Notes: generated by a model from the letters alone, not told the origin. DNA of 64,000 bases from Saxidomus purpurata (GCA_022818135.1 JAFMSR010000003.1:17964351-18028350), one strand, 5' to 3'; shown: positions 21,760 to 33,639, numbered from the stretch's first letter. A program made the numbers and translations.

Positions 21760-24096
21760 TCATATTGTGAAATTACAGATACCGAAAAAGTAAAACAAAA
21801 TAAACTCGCAAATGGGACCGTGTTGTTTTCATTGCATGGTATGAATGACTACATCTTAGACCCCGTGGGATGAGTTCTCCTAGGTATTTACTAGAAAGTC
21901 TTCCTCTGTTGATACTTTATTACTCATTCTTTTCAAAGAAAATGTGCCAGCCGACTCTGGCTACAGTGTACACATCTACTTATCATCTTATACAACTATT
22001 ATTTTTTTGAGTACAAATATTTTGAAACCAGGATATATACAATCAAGGCCTTCTGTCACAAAGTTTGGTAATTTGTTCAGATACGTAAATTTACGACAAT
22101 TTAACAGTTCTTTTCCTTTATATATTTCTCATCTTGCTTGACAATATTCTTTTGTAATTGCTTCGCAATTTCTCAAATCGTTTGACTCGGGCTGACTTTT
22201 TAAGTTATTTTACCCTCCGAAATACCCATATGCTCAAAACACAAGATTAAGTACTTGGAAATACGTACGAATTAATGCTTATTAACAGACTGAATAAAAG
22301 TTAAACTGGGTTATCTCGTTCTGACTAGTATATAGGTAAGTTAAAAAAAAAGTTTGATAGAAACAAAATTGTTCAATTAATGATACTGAGTGTTCTACGT
22401 ATACAAAATGTCTCTTAAAATTATGATGGGCACTTTGAATGGTAATATCACTTATGAAATGGGTACGACATTTTGTTCATAGCCAGCTCTGATGCTTTCT
22501 GGACTATGATAAGACGCACGGTCTATACATGTGTACAGTATTTAGGATCATGAGTTGTATGCAATTTCGAGGATCGTCTGCCTTTTACGGCGGATCTCTC
22601 ATGTTGTGGGGAAAAAGAGTATGCATTACAATATCTATGAATGGTGTTTGCAATTTAAAACATTATCCAAAGTATTGTGCAGCAGTTAAAACATGTTGTT
22701 AACCCATTTTCACAAACTTAAATTCAACTTCTGAAAATAAAATGGTATTTGTGTAAATGCAACTATTCCTTTCCGAACATTGGACAAAAGAGGTGTTTTA
22801 GAAATACACTTAAAACAGAAAAGTGAAATGAACTACATTTCCATGGAAATGTACATTTTAAAGACCTATATTTAATAAAAATTCTCTATTCAGTGATGTG
22901 AAGGAAATAGAGCATTTTGAATAAAAATATGCTCTTATATACAAAGAAATATGTCTTACCTACAAAATTGACCGTCGTTTGTTTGGGAAACATTTCATAT
23001 CTATAACGTTACTTTTTTAAAGTCCTAGGATCTCTAAATTTACTGATATAGTAACATAGATTTATTGGTAGTATAATGATAGGTCATGTTATATTCACTC
23101 TAAAACAATGTTGACACATGCATTTCTTTTGTATTCAAGTTGTTTCTTTAAGAAAAAGAGTTGCCAGAAAGCCTTTCTTATTTTTTTTGTAATATCATTG
23201 AAAAAAATACTGTGCTATTATTCTAATATGTATTTACTCACTTAAAAAACAAAGTTAAGAATGTTTTTGATACAAGTAAAGGTCATTTTTGTCAGTAAGA
23301 CATCTTTCTTGATAAAAATGAGAGCTACTTATAAAAATGTAATCCGGGGACTTTAAATCGAAAGTTCATGCAGTTGTAACGGTGACCAGGCTAATAACCT
23401 TTTTAACTGAAAAACTTAACCTCAAACGCTGTAACCCATTTTAAACAACTGAAATTTAGTTATCATGAAGAACTTGCGGATAATGATTTATATAAATGCA
23501 TTTTGTAGAGAAGTTTGTACATTTTAAGGCCATGGGCAAGGGCGATGACAAATGTTCTTGTATGTACCGGTGCACGAGAGAGTTAAAGGAACATACCGGT
23601 ACCATACATCTAGCAGATTATATTCTCGAAACATAGATAATGTGTTCAATGAACATAAAATGATATATAAATGTAATTTTAAAGAACAACATATATCGTA
23701 AAATGCTCCTATTACCACAATAAATCAATAAAGAGGCCTTCTGTAATAAATCGCATCCACACATTAATTGTACAACAACTCTACATAGGTTATTGAATCG
23801 TCTACGGTACTGCAACATTTCTTAAAACGCTGATTTTATAGATAATGACAAGAATGCATAGCTGAAACTTTTGGGTAAGTTATAATACTTCAAAATGTTC
23901 CATTATTTATGTTTTGAGGTTATTTAGTTGACATCAGTTATAGGGTATGTCCCTTAACATCGAAATTTGCAGCCGAGTTATTGTTGTGGCGCTTTTAGAA
24001 CATAATTGGCCTATATTAGGAGACGAGTAAACTGTCAAGTCATGATACGGTTGTGCTGGAGATAAGACACGTATTTTAATAGTATAAGCAATCATA
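21760..24096. other. Intergenic and upstream region of depolymerase gene 2
   Basis: From about 22630 to 24015 the sequence is similar, with gaps, to 52030-52980. For example, 'tggcgcttttagaa' and 'atgatttatataaatgcatt' occur in both. The region immediately before the ATG (24020-24096) matches 61660-61740. A block at 23580-23974 is absent from the other copy and is probably an insertion here. The promoter must be in this stretch, but no core motif is convincing. Confidence 0.7.
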
Positions 24097-24181
24097 ATGC
24101 AGACATTAAAAATCTGCCTTTTATTTTTCTGCACGAATATTGCCGACGCCTTTCTTTTTTTTTCAAGTGGGAACAAGCTTG
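24097..24181 (+). CDS. PHB depolymerase gene 2, exon 1 (signal peptide)
   Basis: 28 codons plus one base, MQTLKICLLFFCTNIADAFL onward, donor CTTG|GTAAGT, phase 1. A near-identical exon exists at 61741-61825. Confidence 0.85.
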
Positions 24182-27100
24182 GTAAGTAGATGTTCATTTT
24201 CAAATAAGTATATTATTTTCGTTTGTTGTTTATAATTTAACGGCCATTTTGACTAAATGGCCTCATGTCTCAGGCAACTGGTCTTTAGCTAAATGACATC
24301 TTGAGTGAATATTGCTTCATTACCTTATACTCTACCTTGACAATTAATCATTTTATAAACGTTACATTCATTTGGTATTATTTGTCTTTTTAGTATTTAC
24401 TGTTTGTAGGCTCTACGACCTATATGGTGTCAAAGCAGCCATATTACATTTGATATCTTCAGGTGGCTGAAAATGACAATATTTAGCTTTTTTCTCTTAA
24501 AAGCTGATAAATATATTTTTAACATATACCTGACAGAAAGACAAATAGTTGCAGAGAAAGGTTGACAAGATTTTATACATGAACTATAATACTTTGCTGC
24601 TATTTCTTAAGAAAGACTGCGGAGTAAGTTTATAATTTTATATACATTTATGATATACATATATTAGCCTATAATTCAGACATTATCAAATTAATGTACA
24701 ATATTGTACTGCGTATGAATGACTGGTATGAATATTAAGCTGTGTTAAGGTCCCACGATTCCGTATGAAGGCGATTATTGATAATATTCACCCTCCTAAA
24801 TTGTACGATTCTTAATCTAGTAGATGCTGCGGTTCATAGCTGGTACTGTCAATGCATCAAAATTCTTGCATGTGATATTTCGCGGATACTAAATAAAAAC
24901 TAATTTTATGGGTACCTTGATTCGTGCACTACTTCAATAGAAAAAAAGTATTTTCCGATGGTTTTTCGTTGGAATCTTAAATTCTTAGATCGACACACCC
25001 AAGAAATCCATGAAAATTAGTGACCCACGTCAATTAATTGTTTAACTTTTAAAATATAAATGTTGCTTTCGCTGTATTGTAATGCAATTGTCCCTGTTGC
25101 AGAAAGCTACAATGTGGACCACTCTCAGATCTCTGTTTCTGGAATATCTTCTGGCGCTGCCATGACAACACAGATCCACGTGATATATTCAAAACACATT
25201 ATGGGCGTTGGAATGATTGCAGGACGTAAGATATCGCTCAGATTAAAATAATGGTCGGCGAATGAATTTAATAGCGATTTGCACACTTTGCTGACCTGAG
25301 TATACAGATTTTAAAAAATATATCCGTTATAAAAATGCGTATTCGGATGTACATTTTGACAGCCATTGGATCGAATGGTCTTTGCGAAGGGACAATGAAA
25401 ACACTAAGTAAACATATCACTTTGCCACTGCTTCCGCCGTTGTGTTTCCATTTTAAAAAGGAAATTAAATTTAATATGACAAAATTGGCGTTTTTTAGTG
25501 AAACAGTTTGTTCCTTAATTATGACTTTTTGTAATACATTATCACAGGATAATTTCTTATAACGAATGTATTACAGCGATTTGTTTTTATTGTTCAGCGC
25601 CGTTTGCGTGTTCCGCTGGTAATGCAGCGTTAGCAGTGAGCATTTGTATGACGACACCTTCCGCTATATCCGCTACTGCTTTAGAATTGACTACAGAGGC
25701 TGGGGCTAAAGTCGGTAACATCGATGCAACATCGAATATGGCAAATGACAAAATCTACATTTTTAACGGAATATCTGATTCTGTCGTCAATCAAGGCATG
25801 TATGTTTTCTTATGTGCCTTTTCATTTCATGGATGCTCACATATTTCAATATGGTATAGAGTTGATATTAGAATTTACGTCTAAGATCAAAGACAGTTAA
25901 TTAACTAATGATATAGCTTATAGTGCCGACCGACCCTTGAACCATTAGTCAGGCTGTCAAGAATTGCCATGATATAAAAAAGATATTTTACATATACGGG
26001 TAATTTACGCCAGTTCTTTGCAGCAGATAATCTGTTTTACACATAATTCAATTATAATCCATTAAGATTTTTAATGAAACATTTATTCCTTCGCATATTC
26101 AAGGCATTGGACGTGTGAGTCAAGCTTTCTACGAACATTTTGTTCAAGATCGTAACAACGTTAAAACAGTCTTTGACGTAAACGCCGAACATTGCATGGT
26201 AAGACTAAGGAATCAGTGGTATTTATGAACTACATTGATGGTTGATTAAACTATGAATAACAATACGATTATATTGGAATAAGTTAGTTTGAAAAAAAAA
26301 AAACCAACACTTAAGTTATGTAATGTAAAGTAAACTTATGACTTGTGACTTAACTTTTTAATTATGTAAGGACATTTTAAAGAAAATTAACAAAATTTTC
26401 AAATTCCTAGTCAAAAGAGAATTTAGCTATTTTCACATACATTCAACATAAACTGGTTTACAAATTAATGTATTTTAGTCAAGACACTGGTAACATTCTT
26501 AATTTGAACAAACCAGGGCTAAACGTCTTTATTAAAATCATGACTGTCATTTTGAGGGGTATTTTTTCACTTTTATAAGACAATATATATTGTTGATATT
26601 TTATTCATTTTCCCTATCAAAGTACACTGAAAGACTTTAATAACGCAACACTTTTATATGTTAATATTTTTTGGAGCAAAACAAAAAACCTATTTTCAGC
26701 ATTCTCATTTACTTCCCACACATAACACCTACTATCGGAATGCATTTTAAATGAAATTCACTCAACCTTGAAAATAGTGAGTAGTAATAAGGCAGAAACC
26801 ACGTTCTTTACGTGCGCATTACGGGTAAGTAATTTTTAAAAATTAAATCGAAACAAGTTGGTTCAGTAGGTCCCTGTTGATTAAAAACTCAAAGAAAAAA
26901 TATTTTTAGGAAGCGTTTTCAGCATTCAAAATGCCTCGCCTTTCAGAAGATAATAGGTAACAAGCCATTTGCATGTTACGCACTGGATTATCACAGACTT
27001 TCGGCAGAGGTGGATGCAAATTTCAGTATGAAAATGTGAGTCCATATGTCGCCAACATCACATTTCAGCATCTTCACCAAAAGGTCATGGACTGGACGGC

Positions 27101-30100
27101 CATTTAGTCCGATATGGAATCAATCGAGAATGTATGGGATGAGCTTAAAGGATGTGTACCTAAAGTCGTCAGTCACCCCCTGCCAACGTCACTGATATAC
27201 GTCAGGGCTTGACTGGGGAATGGGCAAACTATTCCACAACATTATGACTGCTTCTTTAATCCAGTCAATGCGAAGAAGATGCATGGCCTCCATTCACGCT
27301 AACATTGGCTATACCAACTATTTAATATTTGTGATTTTAGACTTGGAGGGCGATACATTTTGAAGCGATGAAATTGGTGTTTATCATGGTTGGATTTTTG
27401 TTAAATTTGGTCAAAACAGTAATTCTAGATTAAATTTCTATGCTAAATAAGTTTTCCTTTAATATCTTGTAATAGAACATTTTTACAGAGGTTTTTCAAG
27501 TTGTTGCGTTATTGAAGTCTTTGGGTGTAGGAGTGCATAACAGTTTTCAACAATAACACCTATATACTAATGTCAGGTTTTGCTTTTGCTTTCAGTTTAA
27601 GATAGAGTCTAATGTTTCGTAGCCAAATATTATTACCTGTAGTTTTAATCGGTTTTGGTTAAGAGCTTATTTTTTTGTTTGCAGCCAACTGATAACTATG
27701 GCGGAGTTTGTGATCAATCAGCTAAGCAAACACACTATCTAAGTAACTGCAACTACTCAGCCGCGTTTCACTTGTTGAATCACATTTATGGAGGTCACTT
27801 GCAGGTAAGGTTTGGTAAAGATCATCGACTTCTTACCACTATAAATTTATTATTCTCTAGTTGTTCCATTGCTTTGACTGAGAAAGCTAAAATATGGTAT
27901 AAATTTCATAACTTCAACAAAAGACAATGTTTTAATTATCGCATGCTTAGCAATATTAATATTTTTACAAAAAGCTCATTGATAAATCGTATTTACAGAT
28001 AATTTTGACATAGATTTGCAACTCCTAAACTAGAATTTTATGATCCAGATGCCGACAGAACACAGACAGCAGAATGGAAAGGTATAAAGACAATATAAAT
28101 AACATGCGAGAGTCTTTGAAGAGAACAAAAAAGGAGTAAAATACTTACTTTGAAAAGTTTTGTTATAATTTAGATTGGCATTTAATGAACTAATTATGTA
28201 AATTGATATTGGAGCAAAAATATAAGAAAACAGCATATCAGAAACCGAACACAGTTTTTTAATGGATTACTATTGTTGAAATGATTAATTTGTCGTAACA
28301 TCAGCTTTCCATGTGTGCCATTACACAATTATTTCTGTCATTTTATTTTGAAGTTGATGAAATTTAGCCAGGATGACTTTTTCTACTTTTCAACACCTGG
28401 AATGTACAGCATGGACACAGTAGGTTATATCTATGTACCATCAGGTTGTCTGGACAAATCGAACAGTAAGTCAAATAAATTATGTAATAAAAGTTGTATC
28501 CACAGGTCAACAGGGTTTATCTGCGTACCACCTTGTTGTTTTGACAAATTGAACAGTACGAAGAATAAATCATTTGAAAACATATATACGTAAGTGTTTG
28601 GTGCCTCAAAGATTGTCATATTCACCATAAAAAGAGACACAAGAACAATGAAACACCAAAAGTTTGCAAAATTAAATTATCAACATCATGTGCATGACGA
28701 GTTTATAATCGTCAAGGCTTTTGTGATATTTCTTCGGCGAAACTTAAAAGAAAGACATGAAATCTAACTTAAGAGACAATAATACCAACAGTTAAAACTG
28801 GAACTAGAACATGCAGCAGATAATTGTGTGCTTGGACATACATGTATAGTTATTTACTGAACTAACAGCATTAAAGATTGTGTGATTTTTTACTTACTTT
28901 TGTGATAACTTTCAGAATGCAAACTGCACGTTGCTTTCCATGGGTGCGAAATGGGACAGTAAGTGAAATAATGGTTTCAAGACCCACAGTGATGGGTTTC
29001 TTAGTTAGACTAGTTATTGGTTAGAGATCTAGATTTTATTGAGTAAATGAAAAAGGAAAAGAGGAAAAAATGTATTCAAATAGTTAATATAGAATTGACG
29101 GAAATGACAATTTGAAGTAAAAAAAAAACAAAAACATAAAAGCATATTATTTCACGTCAAGTTTCGAATGCATATTGATTTGTTTGTAGTTTTTATCAAG
29201 AAAAGTCTTGATCTTCACTGAATCAACAATTGTCTAATGATGCGGAATGATCAAACGTATCGCCAACTTTACAATGGATGTCGTCAAAAATAAAAAACAA
29301 CTACATGTAATATAATGGACATTGTCTGACCGTCTCAAATGAAAACATTTAGATAATGTATGCAGGCATGTTTAAACTAGCGTGTTTTGTTTTTGTTTTA
29401 AAGGAGTAAGATCGGGGATGCTTTTGTGAGGCATGGCGGGTACAACGAAGTCGGTGAACTAAACAACATAATCATACTTTATCCTCAGGCAAAAGCATCT
29501 ACCGTACCGTTAAACATTGCTGGTTGCTGGGACTGGTGGGGCTATACCGGGGCGCTTTTTGGTGAGTAAATTTTAATAGAAATGCCTTTGACTTGCAACT
29601 GTGTCATTTTAAAAATGATTAAAAGAAATGTTTCCAACCTTGCAGGCATAATCTCCGACGGCGAGCCTTCAACTAGATATAGTTTTACTGGAAAACAACA
29701 TATTTGAGTATTTATGTCGCGGTCCGCTTAGTGGTTCGGCGTAAGGTTTATTTTGTCTTCTCATCTGGATAGATATCTGTTCGGATGTCACAAACTTGTT
29801 AACGTAACGTTTGTTTTCATAAACAGCTAGGTTGATTTTAATGAAACCTGATAAAGGATAAAAGTGATAAGCACCGAGCATATTTGTTCAAATTGTCACG
29901 AAGAACTAAAAAAATATTGAAAAAGTTACAAGATCAGATTTTCATAGACAGTGCTAGTTTTTACTGGACGAATGTTTTGAAAAGATGATCTATGCTGACC
30001 CATGTTTGGAATAACACTCGAGGGCCAAGGTCACAGCTGGAGAAATAAAACTTCCTTTATATTGGCTTCTTGTCTTTTCGGATTCAGTACACGAGCAATT

Positions 30101-30321
30101 TTATATAAATTCCCATGCAATACTATATTGGAATGAGCTAGGAGAAGAAGACATATTCGGCTCCTAAAAAGTTGAAGTGCACTACTGACATATAAATTAC
30201 TGTTGATATAAAACGGTATAACATATAATTAATTCTCTGTTATTTTGTTTGCAATACAGCAACGAACAGTGGTTTCCAACCAACAGCGATCAAGAGGATG
30301 ATTGACAGAGTTGCCGGATAA
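24097..30321 (+). CDS. Secreted PHB depolymerase-like enzyme, gene 2 (10 exons)
   Basis: Hand-built model: join(24097..24181, 25103..25225, 25598..25795, 26104..26198, 27685..27804, 28049..28081, 28354..28465, 28916..28958, 29404..29561, 30260..30321), 342 aa, no internal stop. Seen: signal peptide (LKICLLFFCTNIADA), then directly the catalytic core: GISSGAAM with Ser44, NGISDSVVNQG with Asp130, EHCMPTDNYGG with His165, YLSNCNYSAA, MDTVGYIYVPSGC, LHVAFHGC, IIILYPQA and GCWDWWGYTG. All ten exons match gene 1 in phase, and seven have identical length. The Gly/Ser-rich N-terminal linker of gene 1 is missing, so exon 1 is only 85 bp. Inferred: same fold and reaction as gene 1; changes around the nucleophile (AGGAM to SGAAM) and the aspartate (ADTTV to SDSVV) may shift substrate. 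Intron 3 starts with GC instead of GT. Confidence 0.88.
25103..25225 (+). CDS. PHB depolymerase gene 2, exon 2 (catalytic Ser)
   Basis: Acceptor 'tccctgttgcag', donor GGAC|GTAAGA, 123 bp. Encodes YNVDHSQISVSGISSGAAM and GVGMIAG. Confidence 0.92.
25598..25795 (+). CDS. PHB depolymerase gene 2, exon 3 (catalytic Asp)
   Basis: 198 bp encoding PFACSAGNAALAVSICM and KIYIFNGISDSVVNQ. The donor is CAAG|GCATGT, a GC donor. Using the next GT four bases later would break the frame into exon 4. Confidence 0.88.
26104..26198 (+). CDS. PHB depolymerase gene 2, exon 4 (catalytic His)
   Basis: 95 bp encoding IGRVSQAFYEHFVQD and VNAEHCM, donor ATG|GTAAGA. Confidence 0.9.
26625..27527 (+). mobile_element. 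Decayed Tc1/mariner element in intron 4 of gene 2
   Basis: Terminal inverted repeats begin CACTGAAAGACTTTAATAAC on the left and, reverse-complemented, CACCCAAAGACTTCAATAAC on the right. The dinucleotide TA lies just outside both ends (26623-26624 and 27528-27529). Inside, broken frames spell a Tc1-type transposase: MPRLSEDN at the start, and near the end DWTAI*SDMESIENVWDELK, matching the family's 'WPAxSPDLNPIExxWD' block. Stops and deletions show it is inactive. Confidence 0.88.
27685..27804 (+). CDS. PHB depolymerase gene 2, exon 5
   Basis: 120 bp encoding PTDNYGGVCDQSAKQ and YLSNCNYSAAFHLLNHIYGG. Acceptor 'ttttgtttgcag', donor CAG|GTAAGG. Confidence 0.92.
28049..28081 (+). CDS. PHB depolymerase gene 2, exon 6 (33-bp microexon)
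   Basis: Encodes MPTEHRQQNGK between 'tatgatccag' and GTATAA, same size and phase as in gene 1. Confidence 0.87.
28354..28465 (+). CDS. PHB depolymerase gene 2, exon 7
   Basis: 112 bp, two codons longer than in gene 1. Encodes LMKFSQDDFFYF and MDTVGYIYVPSGCLDKSN. Donor AACA|GTAAGT. Confidence 0.9.
28503..28575 (+). pseudogene. Partial duplicate of exon 7 within intron 7
   Basis: It encodes TGFICVPPCCFDKLN, a diverged copy of VGYIYVPSGCLDKSN, followed by a copy of the donor (AACA|GTACGA) and 'aataaat', as after the true exon. It lies 84 bp downstream in the same reading frame and the intervening sequence has no stop. Spliced as a separate exon, it would be out of phase. Confidence 0.75.
28916..28958 (+). 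CDS. PHB depolymerase gene 2, exon 8
   Basis: 43 bp encoding KCKLHVAFHGCEMG, acceptor 'ataactttcag', donor GACA|GTAAGT, phase 2. Confidence 0.9.
29404..29561 (+). CDS. PHB depolymerase gene 2, exon 9
   Basis: Encodes KIGDAFVRHGGYNEVGELNN, IIILYPQA and GCWDWWGYTGALF. Acceptor 'gttttaaag', donor TTTG|GTGAGT. Confidence 0.91.
30260..30321 (+). CDS. PHB depolymerase gene 2, exon 10 (terminal)
   Basis: Encodes ATNSGFQPTAIKRMIDRVAG and stop TAA, acceptor 'gcaatacag'. Confidence 0.91.
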
Positions 30322-30365
30322 CATCATATCTGCTATAAATACTATGATGTTTTGACTGGATTGGA

Positions 30366-30371
30366 AATAAA
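30366..30371 (+). promoter_or_regulatory. Polyadenylation signal of gene 2
   Basis: AATAAA lies 44 bp after the stop codon. Confidence 0.6.
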
Positions 30372-30479
30372 TACAATGAAGTACTTATAAACTGCACTGC
30401 CTTTATAGTGATTGTTGAAATCAAACACTTTGAAGTACACTAATACCAAAAATAACATACATTTGAAAAGATCTCCATG

Positions 30480-30690
30480 CCAAAGTTTCACAGCCACAGG
30501 CCTCTTTAAGTAAAGAAATTGACTGGGAACCATTTTTCTATTTTTAGTCACTGGAACCTTATCCGTGACTCAATGTGTCCCTAATGCAATCTCATGGTAG
30601 ATCGCCATGAAAGCAGCCTACAGACCAAATTTCATTACCATAACACTATGCAGTATTCAAAACTGAAGTTATTGGCCGGAAATCATTTTT
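30480..30690. repeat. Dispersed molluscan repeat fragment
   Basis: The phrase 'aactgaagttattg(g/a)ccgga' followed by 'catttttctat' recurs at 34840-34870. It is non-coding and runs into the (GGAT)n microsatellite. Confidence 0.55.
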
Positions 30691-30701
30691 CTATCTATCT
30701 T

Positions 30702-30786
30702 GATAGATGGATGGATGGATGGATGGATGGATTGATGGTGGAGGGAGGGAGGGAGCGAGGGATGGATGGATGGATAGATAGATAGC
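30702..30786. repeat. (GGAT)n microsatellite
   Basis: A run of 'gatggatggatggatgg', interrupted by a 'gggagggagcgaggg' stretch, then GATA units. It produces a spurious ORF on the + strand. Confidence 0.9.
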
Positions 30787-30847
30787 TTTAAGTACATGTA
30801 TATCACAGATGTACCAACATGGTTAAAACAAACATGATGCATACATA

Positions 30848-32449
30848 CAGGGTGGTCATTAATATGATAGGATAAAAAAGTTACAGTAAATTTATCAAAT
30901 TTTGCACTAGAAGTCTAATTTTGGTATTGATTTGAAGAAAATTGAATACATTTTGTCTTGAAAATTCAAAATTTTGTCAAACTATGTCATGGTAACGTTG
31001 ATGACGTCATCAATGACATCATACTTTCCTTAGTATTCCAAAATGGCAATTAGATGCTAGTCATAAAAAATCAAACTTTACTATGGAATTGGATAAAATC
31101 CAACTTCGGTAAGAAGAAAATTACAATCAAAGCGCTGTGAGCGCTGAAAGCCTGGGGGCTATAGGTTAACTCCCCGAAAAACAACTTTTGACCTACGTGT
31201 TTTGCGCTGAACCTTACCTAAAGCGCGGGTCGAAATGTGCAGAGGACGAAATTCAATATATGACACAGAATGAATGATTCACAAATATATGGGTGGCAGG
31301 GAAGTTTGTTTTATTATAAAACGTACGTTAAATGAAAAACATTATAAATTGTTTAAGCCAATAAAAATAATTCGATCTGCGCTTTGTACAACTTCAAGCG
31401 ATATGATCTGATGATGTGGATCGAAAATTATTGTGTACCAAGAACAAAGACCTTGAAACAGAAATAAACAAAGCAATACCAGCAATGAAATATAAATACA
31501 GTACTGTACAATGTGTATAACAGAGAAAACCAAAAATGATTCTGGGTTACCTTGTAGTTGTAATCGGTGAAACCGTTCACTGGGCCTTGACATGCAGCGT
31601 CCTCGATAAATGGCGGGTGATTTTGATCACGTGAGTTCCTTCTCGGGAATGTACGTAAATTACATCTTTTTTTTAGAGAAATTTATTTTTAGGTAAATAT
31701 ATGTAATCGTTCGTAAATAACAAAGTTGTCAATGAAATAAAATCGAACTACAAACTCTTTTATCGAGCCCCGTACGTTTCCGTAAATTTCCGTAAATATC
31801 CGTACTTTTCCGTGATATGCATATGATTATCTTCCGTAATCAGCTAACAGCGCATTAATTTCTAAAACAGAAAAAATGTGTAATGCAGCCCGTAAGCTAT
31901 ATACCTTCCTGCAATCGTTTGAAGTTGTATGTACTCTTTTTATTTGTAATATGTTCTTTATCATATGCGACATTCAAACAGAAGATTGATCTGGTCTGTC
32001 GCACTACTTTCGCATAGCGCATGTTTACAGTTGTTATTCGCACATAGCACAGTTAAATTTCTTGCAGTGTTTGAAATGTGGTATGCTTACTTAGGCCTAG
32101 GGGACTTTCAGTCCCCAGGCCAAAAAACTATACAAATCTCATATATTGAAGTACTGAAAAGACTAACTTCCACGATGAGATGGCATTGTGCAGTGAAAAG
32201 GTACCGTTTTGTTGGCGGTTAGTGCTCACGAGACAATAGGGTCATATTTTTATTGTTGGTTTTGGTGAACTAGGGTGGCAATGTTTAACACCTGCTGTAC
32301 AAATTGGAAATGTGTTTTCATATAACTTTACACTTAGGACAAAATTTATGTATATGTGCTAAAATAATACACATTGTCCAATTGAATATCTTTAAAGATA
32401 AAGATCTTATTAAATTTTGTTGTCCTATCATATATTAATGACCACCCTG
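30848..32449. mobile_element. 1.6-kb TIR element, TA-flanked, non-coding
   Basis: The left end CAGGGTGGTCATTAATAT continues as 'gataggat'. The right end reverse-complemented reads CAGGGTGGTCATTAATAT then 'atgatagga'. TA lies outside both ends (30846-30847 and 32450-32451), as in the IS630-Tc1-mariner superfamily. No transposase frame is recognisable. Internal ORFs show no domain. Probably a non-autonomous or gutted copy. Confidence 0.82.
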
Positions 32450-32451
32450 TA

Positions 32452-33639
32452 TACAGATAATTAGATGCATACACAAGTTTATAAACCATGATATGCACAA
32501 AAAAGAAAAAGGGGAAAGTGATTCTCCCTTATTTCCATTGCGGTCCATGACATTGAAAGGCATGCCTACTTCTATGAATCAATGGTATCACATTTGCATA
32601 GTATCACAGACCTATGCTATTACAACAACATTGTATGCATGAGATCAAATTACTGTATGACTAAACATTTCAGTTATATGAACATCAAGCTGTCTTATTA
32701 CAATAAAAACACTGACTAGATTAAATACTAATATACGAAAATGCACTAAAATGCAAGAGATCGTTAAGAATGATAAGACAAAATGTTTAAACTAGAATAA
32801 CAGGTGATGTTTGACGGCTTCCTCAAAATGCTTAAAAACTGCAAGTCGTTCTACAAGCTACAACCCTAATAAGCAAAAGACTTTTTACCAAATCCCTTCA
32901 CATTGGGAATACAGAAACAATCACTGTCATTGAAATTTGGATGGATCATCAGAGTGGGGACAAGAAGTTACCCTAAATCTTGTACAAAGACTGCGTAATG
33001 AGTGTACAGGATTAATCTGTTGTCCCATGTTATCTGGAGCTATGCCTGACTTAACTTTGACTAGATTGGTGTTCAGTAGAATACTTGTGTCGCCCTCTTA
33101 CGCTTTGTCAGACTAACAAAAAAGTTTACAAGATGACATGCTTAACTGTTCAAGAAATATCTTTCCATAGCAACTGTTATTAAAAAAACAAAAACAACTG
33201 ATTGTTCCATGTTATACTTTTTTGGGTCTAACATTTCACAAAGTAACCACAAAATGTGTGAACTTTGTTGTAAATTTAAAGCTACAAATCAAATATGTCT
33301 TTGATCTACACAATTTGGAGTCATCGTTACCTTTTTTCATAAGCAGTACTATTTGAAAGTTTGATGAAGACATCTTAAAAATTGGCAAGGTTATAGCCAA
33401 CGTTAGGTTTTTGTGACAAATCTTTATACAAAAGGGGGCATAGCTCTGTCAAATATGACATTGACCTACAAAATACAATTTGAAAGTTTGATGAAGAAAT
33501 CTTAAGAAATGGCATAGTTAGAGCCAACGTTAAATTTTTGTGACGGACGGACGGATCGACGGACAAAGCGATTCCTATGTATAGCCAGGGCGACACAAAA
33601 ACATGACACAAAATAAGTTGGTTTAACTTTAACTTTAAA
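32452..33639. other. Intergenic, dispersed repeat near the end
   Basis: No supported gene. Around 33370-33600 two diverged copies of one unit lie in tandem ('aaagtttgatgaaga(c/a)atctta' and 'agccaacgtta..ttttgtga'), followed by 'gacggacggacggatcgacg', a molluscan repeat motif. Confidence 0.55.

Noticed and set aside
30594..30785. 63-residue ORF ending in GWMDGWMDG repeats
   Set aside because: It is a translation of the (GGAT)n microsatellite.
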